DNA of 64,000 nucleotides from Calliopum simillimum. Its lineage: Eukaryota > Arthropoda > Insecta > Diptera > Lauxaniidae. The notes below the pieces were generated by a model. That model ran no database searches and had not been told where the DNA came from. It saw only the letters and a list, made by a program, of their open reading frames with translations. Shown here in pieces: positions 36,030-47,700 of this stretch. Numbering within the stretch: position 1 is the first letter of the stretch; each line of letters opens with the position of its first letter. A program made the position numbers and the translations under genes. Where the stretch lies: assembly GCA_951812925.1 (NCBI GenBank), contig OX638368.1, positions 15,253,187-15,317,186 of the forward strand. The letters run 5' to 3'.

Positions 36030-36640
36030 ATTTTTAAAAACCTTTCCATTTTAACTAATTTCATGTTGTAATTTTTAAATGCTAAACACTTTTTAAAGGA
36101 AAATCTTAGATGATGTATTAAAGGAAAAATAAATTGTATGTTCGTCATTTTACTTTCAATCATGTTAACTTGAATAAAATCTGAGCTTAAAAGGCATATT
36201 TCTTCAGCTTCTTTTATGAGCAGGTTTTCTATCTGAATTCGTTGAAAGTCATTCAGCTCACTCTAAGTCAAAAGATGCACATTTTCAGTCCTAAAATTGA
36301 CAACTTTACTTCACATTGAACATTTTGAAGATGCTCTCCACAACTTCTCATCATCCTTTGCAGTACAACGTTAATAAAAAATCGAAATGTCCTAATTTTA
36401 CCAAACCTTTAATAACTTTCCGAAATTTCAACTGATTTATTCAAATTTATTTTAAAGTGTTTTATTTGTTTTTGATATGAAAAGTTTTCTCACCCCTAAT
36501 CCCAATTGTTGTTTCTGTTTCGTTTTTAAGACGTTTTAGTTTTTATCGTCGTCTCGTTTCTAAATTTGGAGTCTGGACATTTTGTTAGAAATGAATAAAA
36601 TTGGACTCTGCTTTCACGAAAAGTTTACTTGATTAGAATT
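36030..36640. other. Downstream of gene C, no gene seen
   Basis: AT-rich sequence without a recognisable frame or repeat match beyond a phrase (GGACTCTG.TTTCACGAAAAGTTTACTTGAT near 36602) that also occurs inside the foldback at 8754-10399. Confidence 0.5.
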
Positions 36641-36954
36641 AGTTGTTCAGAATAGTCCCAGGAAGGAATCTTACATTTTTGCGTGTTCTACCGAATTCTA
36701 CCCACCCTGTGGGTAGTGCGTGTTCTTCAATCGTTTTACAGCTGCAGACCGGCTATATAATTTCGGGGACCGGCGTCAGACATTTTTGCATCTTTCGCGG
36801 GCCGGCAAAAAACCATCGCGGACCACTGGTTGAAGAACACTGCTGTAGTTCTTTACAGAAAAACCTATTGTCTAAGAGAAAAAAATATACAGGGTGGTTG
36901 GGATGCGGTAGTACACAGGAAAATGTAAGATTCCTGGGACTATTCTGAACAACT
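36641..36954. repeat. Inverted repeat with AGTTGTTCAGAATAGTCCCA ends
   Basis: AGTTGTTCAGAATAGTCCCA at 36641 is mirrored at the right end (TGGGACTATTCTGAACAACT, to 36954), and the arms continue through AATCTTACATTTT. The interior includes GGTTGAAGAACAC and its complement. No coding sequence was recognised. Confidence 0.75.
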
Positions 36955-37862
36955 TTTCTGAGGCCTATTTTTCGACATCGGAAAATCCGGATAGCTTTAT
37001 GAAAACCGGTATAAGTTCGGAACACCTTGGTGGATTTTATTAATATTGGTGTCATATGAAAGGTACTTTGGTTACAAAATTGGTGTACAAAAGTTTCAAG
37101 CCCGAGTCATTCAGGCCTGTTCCGTAATCCGTGTGGTTTCAATTACTTTTCATTGAGGAGGCTTTTTTGATGAAAATGGTGAGTCACACGATAAAAAGTA
37201 TTAAAATCTCTTTTGCGGATAGTTATAGGATCTACAAATAATATTGATTTGCATCAACGAAAAAGTAACCGTTTAGGAGATATTCCTAAAAAAATGCAAA
37301 AGTCGAAAAATTCGACATTATCGAATATTTCCGAAACAGTTACTTTTTCGTAAATACTGATCAATATTACTTGTAGAACATGGTATTCGTGTGACTCACC
37401 ATTTTCATCAAAAAGCTTCCTCAATTAGAAGTAATTAAACCACATGGATTACGGAACACAACTGATTGTAATGTTTTGGTTTACTTTTTTGTTTTTCTAT
37501 AAAAAAATATGCGAATAAGGGAAATCAGATACAAATTCCATATCAAATGAAATGAAATAAATTGGGCTTTCATAATTTTTTACCTCAATACAGTTTTTGC
37601 AAAAAAAGCACTTTAAAAAAAAACTGCTCAACATTTCGAAAATTTGCCATATCTCGAAAACCATGTCTCGGATTCAAAACTTTCGTAATCCAATTTTGTA
37701 ACCAATTAAGAAACCAATATTATTTAAATCCATCAAGGGGTTCTGATTCTCCAGTTCCGGTTTTCATAAAGCTATATCCCGATCTTCCGATGGCTATATC
37801 TCATTCATTTTTGCGAATTTCGAAAAACGGAACTAAGAAAAATTGTTTAGAATAGTCCCAAA
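36935..37862. repeat. Foldback with a nested second foldback (37118-37458)
   Basis: GGGACTATTCTGAACAA (36936) is echoed inverted at 37842-37860 (TTGTTTAGAATAGTCCC). The inner arms around 36985-37080 and 37690-37790 match in inverse order (GCTTTATGAAAACCGG, and CCGGTTTTCATAAAGC). Nested at 37118-37458 is another inverted repeat bounded by TGTTCCGTAATCCGTGTGG and its complement, with GTGAGTCACACGA-like inner words. A half copy of the nested unit lies near 62430-62525. Confidence 0.7.
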
Positions 37863-37866
37863 AATC

Positions 37867-40045
37867 TTGCATTCGCCAGAAGATTGGCTACATGGCATGT
37901 TAGTCAAATTGCCGAAAAAAGGTGACCTAAGCGAGTGCCGGATCTATAGAGGCATTACCTTGCTCTCAGTACCATCAAAAGTATTGACGAAAGTGCTTCT
38001 GAACAGGGTAAACGAAAAACTTGATTCGGCCATTCGAAAGCAGGATTCCGACGAAACTGATCATGCGTGGATCAAATCAATACCCTCAGAATAATTGTCG
38101 AATAATCATTCGAGTGGCGCACAGTGCGTTGAGCCCATACAAGCAATGGTCAAAAATAGAAGGAGTGGTTGGATATCGATGAAATTTGGTACTATAAGTA
38201 ATTTGGGGTCGTTGAGCTCAAAAATGATCTCAGATTTGTTGTAAACTTTATAGTTTTGCTAAAAACCAGGTATTTAAGACGATTTTCTTAAGCTCCATAT
38301 ATAACGATGATGAAAAAGTAATGTTTAACGTTAACAAATGAAATGTACGTAGTAGGAATAATGTTTTTTGTACTTGTGAGACCATTTGTGTTAATAAAAA
38401 CAAAAAAAAATTTTCAACATAAATTTTATATTTCATACAAATTTTTCGTTTTAAGCATTTTTTAAAAAAAGAAAAAAAATATTTGTAGGACGAAGTAGGA
38501 AAAGTTATTTGCAGTCCTTGATTATACAGAATTCGAACTAGTAGATTAAGAAAAAAAACGGCACTTATTTTTATAAGATTTGTTTTTTTTTTTTCATCGA
38601 AAATTGTCAATTTCTGAAGTTTTTCATTTGATAATATCGTGTATTAAAACCACTACAATATACATCAAATTATATATTTTCCAAAATTTTTTAGTTTTGT
38701 TTATTTACTCAAATATTATTCATAATAAAAAACTTTACCTCGCTTAGTTTAATCAAAAGACACATTTTTGATAATTATTTGTTTAAGAGAACCCAAAACG
38801 AAGTGAATAAAACATGATTTTTTTTGAAAAATAACTCAACTTTGAAGTGTCACAGCGTAGCCAAAACTGAGTTTTTCCCCTAAATATTTTGTTTTTATTT
38901 TATTGATACTGTCGATTGATACCAATATTATTAGGTTTCGAGTCACAAAAAATTTTGATTTTTGCCCACTAGCCAACGCAGTGTGTGGCGTGCTGCTTTT
39001 CAACTTGTCTTCGTAGACTATAGCCAAGAAAAATCTGGGTTTCACTGTAACGAAGAGGTATTGCCACAAAGGCCATAAACTTAGTACGTGCACAATATGA
39101 AGGCTTTAAATGCAGTGTGTTACACAACGAGTTGTTGTCACCGACATTCACCACTAATTCAGGCGTTACTCTTCCTTATCGTTGATATCGATGATATCCT
39201 AGATAAAACTCTTAATATGGAACTTTACCGAACATCTAGAAGATCTCGGCTACGCTGACGACATCTGCCTCTTATCGTCCAAACATTCAGATATGCAAAG
39301 CAAAATTGAAGACCTTGTCTTGGAATCACAAAAAGCCGGCCTAAAAATCAACGTATCCAAGACTAATAGCATGAAGTTAAACGCAAACAGGAATGATACC
39401 ACGTTTAGAGCTGGCAGTGATGACATCGAAAACGTCGATAGCTTCACGTATTTAGACAGCATTATCTTCATGGATGGTGGATCAAAAGAGGATATCAACT
39501 CAAGAATAGCAAAAGCAAAAGGCGCGTTTGCTCAACTGAACAAAATATGGTCTTCTTCCGTTATATCCACTAAAACGAGAGTGCGCATTTTTGATTCGAT
39601 TGTGAAATCGATTTTGTTATATGGGTGCGATACATGGCTTGTTACTGAACAACTCACAAACAAGCTGCAAGAATTCGTCAACAAATGCTTAAGGCGTATA
39701 CTAAAGATTTGGTGGCCTCGCACTATATCAAATGCCGAGCTACATCAAAAATGCAATCAGAAGGCTATAGCAAACGAGGTCAAGCTGCGCAAATGGGGAT
39801 GGATTGGTCACACTCTCCGAAAACCACACAGCGAAGTTTGTTGCCAGGCTCTTGAGTGGAATCCACAAGGCAGTAGAGGACGTGGTGGACCCAAAACCAA
39901 CTCGAAAAGGTCGCTGGAAAAGGAAATCCAAGAATCGGGAAAGTCGTGGCAAGAGATCAAAGTCATCGCAAGGGATCGCGACGAATGGAGATGTTTCATA
40001 TTGGTCCTATGCTCCTCCAAGGAGTTAAAGGAGAATACATACATA
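37867..40045 (+). pseudogene. Non-LTR retrotransposon ORF2 fragment, copy 2 (RT plus C-terminus)
   Basis: 5' part 37867-38119 (PEDWLHGMLVKLPKKGDL ...), then a 866-bp insertion, then 38986-40045. The second part includes the RT catalytic word YADD (near 39250, LGYADDICLL). A long intact frame (39293-40090) follows with FTYLDSIIFMDGG, FDSIVKSILLYGCDTW, NKCLRRILKIWWP and WGWIGHTLRKP, typical of the region after the RT in such elements. Motif A is deleted, so the copy is dead. The 3' tail GGAGTTAAAGGAGAATACAT matches copy 1. It lies between genes C and D. Confidence 0.9.
38120..38985. mobile_element. Transib-like non-autonomous element with 5-bp TSD
   Basis: The 866-bp insert splits retrotransposon copy 2. 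Its ends are CACAGTGCGTTG and, read inwards from the right, CACACTGCGTTG. Both flanks carry the 5-bp word TGGCG (38115-38119 and 38986-38990). Removing the insert and one TGGCG restores the order seen in copy 1 (GAGTGGTGTGCTGC). CACAGTG is the consensus heptamer of V(D)J recombination signals, and Transib termini are known to resemble it and to make GC-rich 5-bp duplications. No transposase frame is present; the interior is AT-rich. Confidence 0.75.
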
Positions 40046-40299
40046 CATGTTAAGAAACATCGGGTACGTATTTTTTATGAAAAATCATAACTTTGTTAAT
40101 TTTTAACAGAACGAAAAATTAATAATAATAATAATTTTCAGAAGAAAGTCATTAAAAAATTGTAAAACTAAAATTTGTTTTCAAATGTATATAAATCTCA
40201 CGAATAATAGCCATAAGTATGCTGATCAAAATTCAAGAACAAAAACAAAGAGTTAAAAAATTTTATACGTATATAACCAAACTTAATATGACTTGTTTT

Positions 40300-40986
40300 T
40301 TGGATTGTTCTTTGACGACATAAAAGTCGGACTTAAATTCTACAAGATATAGACCCAAAAGACAATTTAATTGCTTTTTATTTGTTTCGGAAATTTACTA
40401 ACATTTATTAGTTTGTTAACCTGTTTTTTAATCACTTGCATCATAGCAATTTCTTATTCTTTTTTTCAACAATTTCCATGTTATTGTTCTAGATCTTGTT
40501 GTTTTTAATTAAAACAAAATTACAGCTACAATTCTGTAGCAATAAGGAACATCAGCTTAATTCGATCTTTGACCACAAGGCAAAGAAGCAGCACAAGGTT
40601 ATACTGTTTTGCCTTGTGATCAAAAATTTACTTCAGCTGATATAATATATTACTTATATTCCTTATTGACGTAAAATTTATTTAGAATAAAAAATAAAAT
40701 CAGAATTCACCAACAAGTTCTTGAAATTGCTAACTCATCAAGTTTATATTTTTTTGTAAATCATTTTTTTGTTCTTTTTTTTATTTTTATTTTCTCTTTT
40801 TTAAGTACAAATCTGCCTATATAAATAAGAACAAGCTGCGGCTTGGATGTTAGTCAATTTTTAACAATTTTGTCGCAAACTGTTGGAGCTAATTCTGGAT
40901 AAGTGAAAGTGCTTAACAATAAATAAGACATAAAATAACGGAAAAGAAACAAAAGATTCTTAGAAATAAAAAAAATAAAAATCAAA
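40300..40986 (+). repeat. Segmental duplication, promoter-side copy for gene D
   Basis: Partner of 31000-31566, with the same order of shared blocks ending in the TATA and start-site region. The alignment continues into exon 1, where the nucleotide sequence of C and D is almost identical (for example CGTGNATAATAATTTTCAAT). Confidence 0.85.
40818..40856 (+). promoter_or_regulatory. Core promoter of takeout-like gene D
   Basis: TATATAAATA at 40818-40827, then GGATGTTAGTCAATTTT with the likely +1 A at 40852. It shares the flanking AAATCTGCCTATATAA with gene B and the spacer with gene C. The ATG is at 40987. Confidence 0.75.
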
Positions 40987-43900
40987 ATGAATTTAAGATA
41001 TACGCTTTATATTGTTTCGTGCATAATAATTTTCAATTTTACTTCCATTGTTGAAACTGCAATACGTAAGATAAAAATTAATGAAATATAACAAAAATGT
41101 GTTTTATATTGGGTTGGCAACTAAGTAATTGCGGATTTTTTTTAGAAAATAAGACAATTTTTTCATGGAACGAAATAACTTTATTCTGTTATGTATTGCC
41201 CATTTTGAGCAATGACCTTTTGCCATCTTTCAGGCAGCATCATAATTCCAAATTCATAAAAATTCTGGTTTTTATCAGCAAAAAACTGAACCAGTTACGA
41301 TTTGACATCATCATCATTATTGAAATTTTTACCATTCAAGGAGTTTTGCAAAGATCGAAATAAAAAGTAATCAGATGGTGCAAGGTCAGGATTATATGGC
41401 GGATGTGGCAAAACATTGTCATGATGGAATACAACACCTTTTCGATTCGTCAATTCGGGCCGCTTTTCTTCAACTGCATTGTTCAATTTTGAATTGATCA
41501 TTCGGTTGGGTGGTAAAAGTTGAAAGTAGACAATTCCTTTGTAATCCCACCAAACATAACTTCTTTTGACGAATATCAGCTTTTGATGTTGTTTGAGATG
41601 GTTCACCTGGCTTGCTCCACGATCTTTTCCGATTAACATAGTTGTAAACAGCCCATTTTGCATCACCACTTATCAATCGTTTTAAAAATTAATCATTTTC
41701 ATTACGTTTTTTTAACAAATCGCAGATGTTGATGCGTTGTGCTAAATGATTTTCTTTCCAGAAATAAAAAAGCAAAATATGACGAAAATGTTCGTTTTGA
41801 TTTTCCATTTTTCAACAGACGCCAAACAAAAACTACACAACCGATCAAAAAAAATTTTTTACTGATTGACAGTTGAAGTACCAACTATCAAATAACAAAA
41901 TGTGTTTGACATTTCGATTATGTCAACAAACCTAAAAATTCAACTAAAGCCATCTATGAGTGAAATCCGCAATTGCTTAGTTGCCAACCCAATAAATTTA
42001 CTACATATAACAAAATCAATCCCAATTGCAGCGGATTCCATAACGAAGTGCCACTATGAAGAATCCAATTGTCTAAAATCATCCATACAAAATGCCTTAA
42101 AAACATTTAGCAAAACAGGAATAAAAGAATTGAATGTTAGACCATTTGATCCACTACGGATAACTTCACTAAAATTGGAGAAAAATCCAAATAGTCCAGT
42201 TAATATTGAACTTAAATTTAAAGATATTGACATACTTGGATTATCACATGGCAAACTATTGAAAGTTACGTAAGTTATGTTATTTTTAAACATATATTGA
42301 TACCAAGGCGGTTCAAAAAACTCTCAATATATTTTATTAAATTAGAAAAAATAATAAATTTGAACATTTACTTGCTACAAAACAATGGGGGTTATCGTGA
42401 ATAAATATTCCCGGGGAATTTTCACAAACTGCCGTGCATTCTCTATAGTAGCTTAAGAAAATTCCCCGGGAATCTTGATTCACGATAACCCCCAATTTCT
42501 CAAAAATAATATTCAAAAAAAAACCTGTTGACATATGGCAAAACGGAACGAATTTAAAGTCAGCGAATCAAAATCTGTATGAAAATCTGAAAAAAATACT
42601 GAATTTTCATCAAATAGAAAAAATACATGAACTTTTTAAAATTTTTAAATTTTGTTCCCACGATACACAGTGGTCTATAAGAGAGTGCTAGCCAGTCATA
42701 ACTCAAAAAATTTTTGTATTAAAAGTAATATTTTTTTTTTTTGACAAATTTAAAGTTAAATATCTAGATAACATATTTCAAGTACCAGAATACCAAGAAA
42801 TAATACCATTTTTGAGATTTCGCGTCTTAAGCTTGATGAATTTAGAAAATGGTTATTTTTTTCCAAAAATCTCTTATAATTTGTGAAAGTTTAAATGAGT
42901 GTATCTTTAAAACTGAGTGGTCCTACCTCACGAAACTTATGGTGAGAATAATTTGATCTATTTTCTGAAGTTTTGCGAACTTAGATGTTAGTTTTTTTTC
43001 AATATAAAAAAGATATCCGGATCATCACAAAAAAATCTCTAATTTCATTTCCCAAATTTACAAATTTTGCACTCTCTGGACTAGAACTAATATGTTTTAT
43101 GGAGTTGCAACGACTAGATCATTTAAGTGTGTAATATGAGATTCTCTGAAGGTTCTGCGCATTTATCTGACTTCCCCATCACATCCCTTTTTGGACTACG
43201 ATAAGTTTTTCTTCGACGATTTTTCAGTATTCTTGCAACGCTCCAGTTTCGTAAAACTTAAAACAACCAAAGTGTTTGAGGTAAAACAATAAAATTCGAT
43301 TTCTGATATAGTATTAGTAGCATCTATTTATTTGTTGAAAATGAGCGTATTCGGGTCAAGGACACACCCGACTCCTATATAACCAAAAATTTTAAATCTC
43401 TGTAACTTCGTAAATATTTAAAGTACAAAAATAATATTGAATATCTGAGTTAGTATAGATAGCATTAAGTTACTTCGTGAAAAAGAACGTGATCTGGTCA
43501 AGGACACGCCCACCTCCCATAAAACCAAAAATTTGGAATCGCCATAACTTCGTAAATATTTTAAGTACAAAAATAATATTTAATATCTGAGTTAGTATGG
43601 ATAGCATTAAGTCACTTTGAAAATGGGCGTGATTTTTCCGCCATTTTGAATCCGCCATTTTGTTTACAAAAAAGATGATACCGAATTCGATATCAGCAAC
43701 CTCAAAAACCCCCTTAGCCATAATTTTGTTGTGATATAATAAGGTTTTTAGAAAATTGTCCGTCATTTTGGATCCGCCATTTTGTTTACAAAAAAGATAA
43801 TACCGAATTCAAAATCAGCAACCTAAAAAACCCCCTTAGCTACAATTTTGTCGTGATATAATCAATTTTTATGAAAATTGTCCGACATTTTGGATCCGCC

Positions 43901-46308
43901 ACTTTGATTTTTAAAAAATCATTTTCAGATTTAGAGTCAGCGGCCCCCAAAGCATAAAAGCTGATATTTTTTTTATAAAAAATAACCAGGAAAGAGTTAT
44001 GACCAGCTAGAATAGCATTCTAGACCACTGTGCGATATTAATAAAAAATTACGATTGACGAGTCCGAATCAGACTCAATCATACTATATATATGGCTCTC
44101 GAAAATAACGCCAGAACATTTTTTTTTTTTTTTCTTTTTTGGAAATAAAGGCATTTAATTCTTCATACTCCATACTGGCGATTTTTCCATTTTGCTTTGG
44201 AAATAAAGCCAAAAACTTTTCTGGCGTTTATCTTTCAAATTTATTGCGTTGTTTTCAAAACGCCAGAAAACCACTTGAAAAAGTCCATTAATTTTTGGAA
44301 ACAAAGCCAAAAATTAAATAATAAATAAAGCCAGAAATTTTTTTGGAAATAAAACTAGAAAAAATTCCACACAAAATTCTGTTGTTATTTCCATTTTGTT
44401 TTAGAAATTACGCCAACAATTTATTTGCTACCCTTGTGCCGCGTCTGGATAGAAATGGATTCAAATTTTTACAATCCATACTGATCCAGATTTGTGTACC
44501 AGATTTCTCGTATAGATTTGGATTAAAAATCGGATAAATCTATTTAAATCCAGGGAATATGAATTGCTACGAATCTATTCATCTATCTGAATCCATATTC
44601 TGATCAAGAATTGTGTAGCAGATTTTTCGAATAGATTTGGAATCAAAATCGGTTCAATGCATTTTAATCCACAAAATATGGATTGGAATGTTTTCAAATA
44701 AACGCAATTTATCAATCTTTCTGGATCCAGATTTTGATCCAAAATTGTGTACCATACATTCAATATAGACTTGGAAACATCATTAAACTAATCCATTTTC
44801 ATCAAGAGCATATGGATTATCATGAAAGATTAAAATGGATTAAAATTCATTGTTAAGCCAATATGTATAAAAAGCTGTAAAAAAGTTATTGGTTATACAA
44901 TAATGTAAAATATATTTCGTCATTCATAGAACATTCTCTTTTTCTATGAAACAAGTAACTGACTTAAGTCATAGTCGTTACTTAAATTAAACAATGACTG
45001 TGAAATCGGGCATTACCTTCTCCGAGCGTTGTGACACCCAGTTTTTCGCATGGTGCTTTTTTTTTGCCAGAAAAGCCTGAAACCATGCTCTTCAATAAGA
45101 CTACAATATCAAATTGATTATTGATAAAAGCCGAGACGAATGCATATGTGGGGTGGACTGCTTGATGATCGCATTATATCTGGGTTTGTTTCCAAAAAAT
45201 TTTCTGGCGTTATTTGCTATGGCATCATTTTCTTTTTGTAAACTACATTACTTTTGGAAATAAAGTCTTAAATTTTTGAAAAAAATTTTCAGAAAAATTT
45301 ATGGCTTTATTTCCAAAACAAAATAGAAAAAAGGCCAGATTTTTGTATGGTGGTTTTTCTGACTTTATTTCCAAAAAATTTTCTGGCTCCATTTTCTATG
45401 GCGTTATAACTTATTTCATTATTTGCGAAAATTCTGGCGTTATTACCGAGCTATTGTAATTTTTAGCACTACTTATATCCAAAAATGTCAAAAAATGTCT
45501 GCCGTGTTATTTTCGGGACTCGATATTCATTATACACATGTACCCAATTTTTATTTAGATTTCGGATTACTGAGTTCCAATAAGATTTTTAAATTACATT
45601 TCTCCAACTCGAATATTTAGCAAATAAGCTAGTTTTAAAGAAAAAATAATCTTTTCACATATACGCGCTTATGTATATGCATATACACATAAAATTTATT
45701 TCTTAAACTTAAATTTAAATCTTTCAGCGGCTTCGATGCTAATTTGGAGAAACCCATTGAGATTCATGCAACTACTAAGGAACTTGTACTTCAAGGTCAA
45801 TACTCAATAGATGGAAGAGTACTGATTTTACCTATTGTTGGCAAGGGCAAATCGAAGATTACTTTAAGTGAGTAAAGTAGATAGATATAACATTGTAGCA
45901 TCCAAAATAACAATGTTTATCAAATTATAATTTTCTTAATGTTTAATTTTAAGAAACACCATCTAATTAAATCAAAAATATAAAAATTTATAAATTTTTT
46001 TTTTCATAGGTAATGTCGACATTATAGCTAAATTCCGCCCGAAAGCTGTGCAAAAGAATGGCATCACCTATTTGCAATGTGAGGGTATCAAGTTAAACAT
46101 AACACCTAAACTTGCAAACTTCTATTTGGAAAATCTTTTCAATGGTGATAAAGCTTTGGGTGACAATATGAACGTTTTTATCAACGAAAATTGGTCAGAT
46201 ATATATGGTGAATTAAAAGGAGACTTATCGGAAGCATTAGGTTTAGTAATAAGACATTATATAAATGAAGCATTTGCAAAACTACCATATGCAGAATTTT
46301 TCTTATAA
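40987..46308 (+). CDS. takeout/JHBP-family secreted protein D (4 exons, 251 aa)
   Basis: Spliced model: 40987-41065, 42032-42269, 45728-45867, 46010-46308; 756 nt with the stop. Signal peptide residues 1-25, almost identical to that of C. Cys33 and Cys40 lie in ITKCHYEESNC. Exon 2 encodes ELNVRPFDPLRITSLKLEKN, exon 3 YSIDGRVLILPIVGKGKSKI, exon 4 [20 protein letters not shown]; the protein ends AEFFL. Intron 1 was enlarged from under 100 bp (as in C) to 966 bp by an 884-bp mariner inserted in the opposite orientation; splice sites and reading frame are intact. Intron 2 (3.5 kb) holds tandem repeats and a foldback. AATAAA is at 46471-46476, in a 3' region similar to that of C. Expected role as for its paralogues: secreted carrier of a hydrophobic ligand. 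Confidence 0.93.
41109..41992 (-). mobile_element. Deleted mariner (mellifera-type TIR) in intron 1 of gene D
   Basis: The ends TTGGGTTGGCAACTAAGTAA (41109) and, inverted, TTGGGTTGGCAACTAAGCAA (to 41992) are flanked by TA (41107-41108; 41993-41994). The 884-bp copy encodes on the minus strand a transposase fragment, 41669-41295: RSYVWWDYKGIVYF, then FHHDN fused directly to VLPHPPYNPDLAPSDYFLF. About 20 residues between the second and third catalytic Asp are deleted, so the D,D34D spacing is destroyed, and the N-terminal part is frameshifted or missing. It is not active, though it could be mobilised in trans if the TIRs are good. This TIR is, to my knowledge, that of the mellifera subfamily. 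Confidence 0.92.
42387..42493. mobile_element. 107-bp palindromic MITE, GGGGGTTATCGTGAAT family
   Basis: Ends GGGGGTTATCGTGAAT and ATTCACGATAACCCCC, with AAT on both flanks (42384-42386 and 42494-42496). Inside, TTCCCGGGGAATTTTC and its complement extend the arms. Relatives lie at 49162-49228, 62333-62425 and 63231-63290. The 3-bp duplication and G-rich ends would suit a PIF/Harbinger-type element, but AAT is not the usual TWA target. Confidence 0.75.
43335..43920 (+). repeat. Two adjacent tandem duplications, intron 2 of gene D
   Basis: First block: two copies (43335-43480, 43485-43633) of a unit with GTCAAGGACACGCCC, CATAACTTCGTAAATATTT and GAGTTAGTATGGATAGCATT. Second block: two to three copies (43640-43920) of a unit with GGATCCGCCATTTTG, ATACCGAATTC and AACCCCCTTAGC. 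Non-coding. Confidence 0.75.
44095..45452. repeat. Foldback rich in AAATAAAGCCAGAAA, intron 2 of gene D
   Basis: GCTCTCGAAAATAACGCCAG at the left is mirrored by TTCTGGCGTTATTACCGAGC near 45432-45452. Many TGGAAATAAAGCCA and inverted TGGCTTTATTTCCA words fill both arms. In the centre, 44440-44850 repeats a unit of about 100 bp built around AATGGATT and GATCCAGATTTTG. No coding sequence. Confidence 0.65.
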
Positions 46309-46540
46309 TAAAAATACAAAGCCCAAACTTAAGTATTTTTAGTAAATTCATTAAATTAATTTTAACGGTGCATTAATAAATCTAATTGTCTTATATAAGT
46401 TAATTAGTAAAATTTTTATATATATTTAATAAATAAATATTATTTATGTTATTATTAAATTTGTAATTAGAATAAAAAATAAAAAACACATAAAAACCTA
46501 AAAAAAATTTAATTTTAATTAAAATTACATAAAATTTATA

Positions 46541-47698
46541 CGTAGGGCACTACTTATGTTTCGGGAATAGCAAATAATAACAAACATTTTTAATTGAAAA
46601 TGGCTTTATTGTTTTTCAAAATTTTTCCCTTGATGATCAATACACTTTTGCATTCGTTCAAACCATTTGTCATAGCAGTTTTCCCATTCCTCTTGAGACA
46701 CCTCCAAGACATGGTTTTTGAACTCTTCAACTGCTTCTTCGGCGCTCGTAAATCGTTGACCACGCAGTTTACCTTTGATGTTCCGGAACAAGAAGAAGTC
46801 ATTGGCTGCCAAATCAGAACTGTACGGAGGAGGAGTCATCAATTCGATGTTTTTACTGCTCAAAAATTCACCTGTTTCACGAGATGTGTTGTTATGATGG
46901 AGAATGATTCGTCTTCGGGGGTTGGTTTTACGAATTTCTCCGAAGACTTCTGGCAAACAAATGGTCGTGTACCACTCAGAGTTGACCTTCCTACGTTGCT
47001 CAAGCGGAACAGTGGCCACATGACCCATTCGGCCGAAGAAACAGGCGACCATTTGCTTCGCTGTGCTTCTTCCACTAACAACTTTTGTTGGATTCAGCTC
47101 GTCTTCTAATACCCACAAGGTCGATTGCTGCTTTGTTTCCGGCTCATACGTATATATCCATAATTCGTCACCTGTCACGATCTTATACACGTCTTTGAAG
47201 TACCACGGTCGAATTTTCTAATCATTTCCTTACACCAAACGATGCGAGCCTTTTTTTGAGCGATTGATAAATTATGGGGTTTCCAACGAGAACAAACGTT
47301 TTTTACAACTAAGTGTTCATGCAAAATCGAATGTATTGGAATGGAACTAATGTGCAAGGATGCCTCTATCTCACAATATGCCACAACAACCGATTTTGGA
47401 AGACCTTCACGAAATTCAGCGGTGACCGAACTCCGACCACAATTGAATTCACTATACCAACCATATAGTGTGGTTTTTGAAGGAGTTCATCGACACATTC
47501 TTGTTAACATAATCCACGTCGAAAGTTGTGAAAAATAGTCCAACGAAAACCTCTTGAAATTTCCATTTTTTGGCCAAATTGATTTTCTTAACTCACTGAA
47601 AACAAAACAAATATCACTTGTACATCAAAACGTTCTGAGTACGTTTATGCTAAAAAATGTTAAACTTTATTATGGTAAAATATAAGTAGTGCCCCTCG
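46541..47698 (-). mobile_element. mariner element with TA flanks, transposase damaged
   Basis: TIRs CGTAGGGCACTACTTAT (46541) and, inverted, CGAGGGGCACTACTTAT (to 47698) are flanked by TA on both sides (46539-46540; 47699-47700). The 1158-bp copy lies 230 bp beyond the stop of gene D, with its transposase on the minus strand. The C-terminal frame (47190-46606) holds VTGDELWIY (first Asp) and PPYSSDLAANDFFLF (third). The second catalytic site, normally HDN, reads HHNN, so the Asp is replaced by Asn. A frameshift near 47180 separates the upstream frame (47384-47175, IHSILHEHLVVKNVCSRW), and stops interrupt the N-terminus. It is therefore inactive. Confidence 0.93.
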
Positions 47699-47700
47699 TA

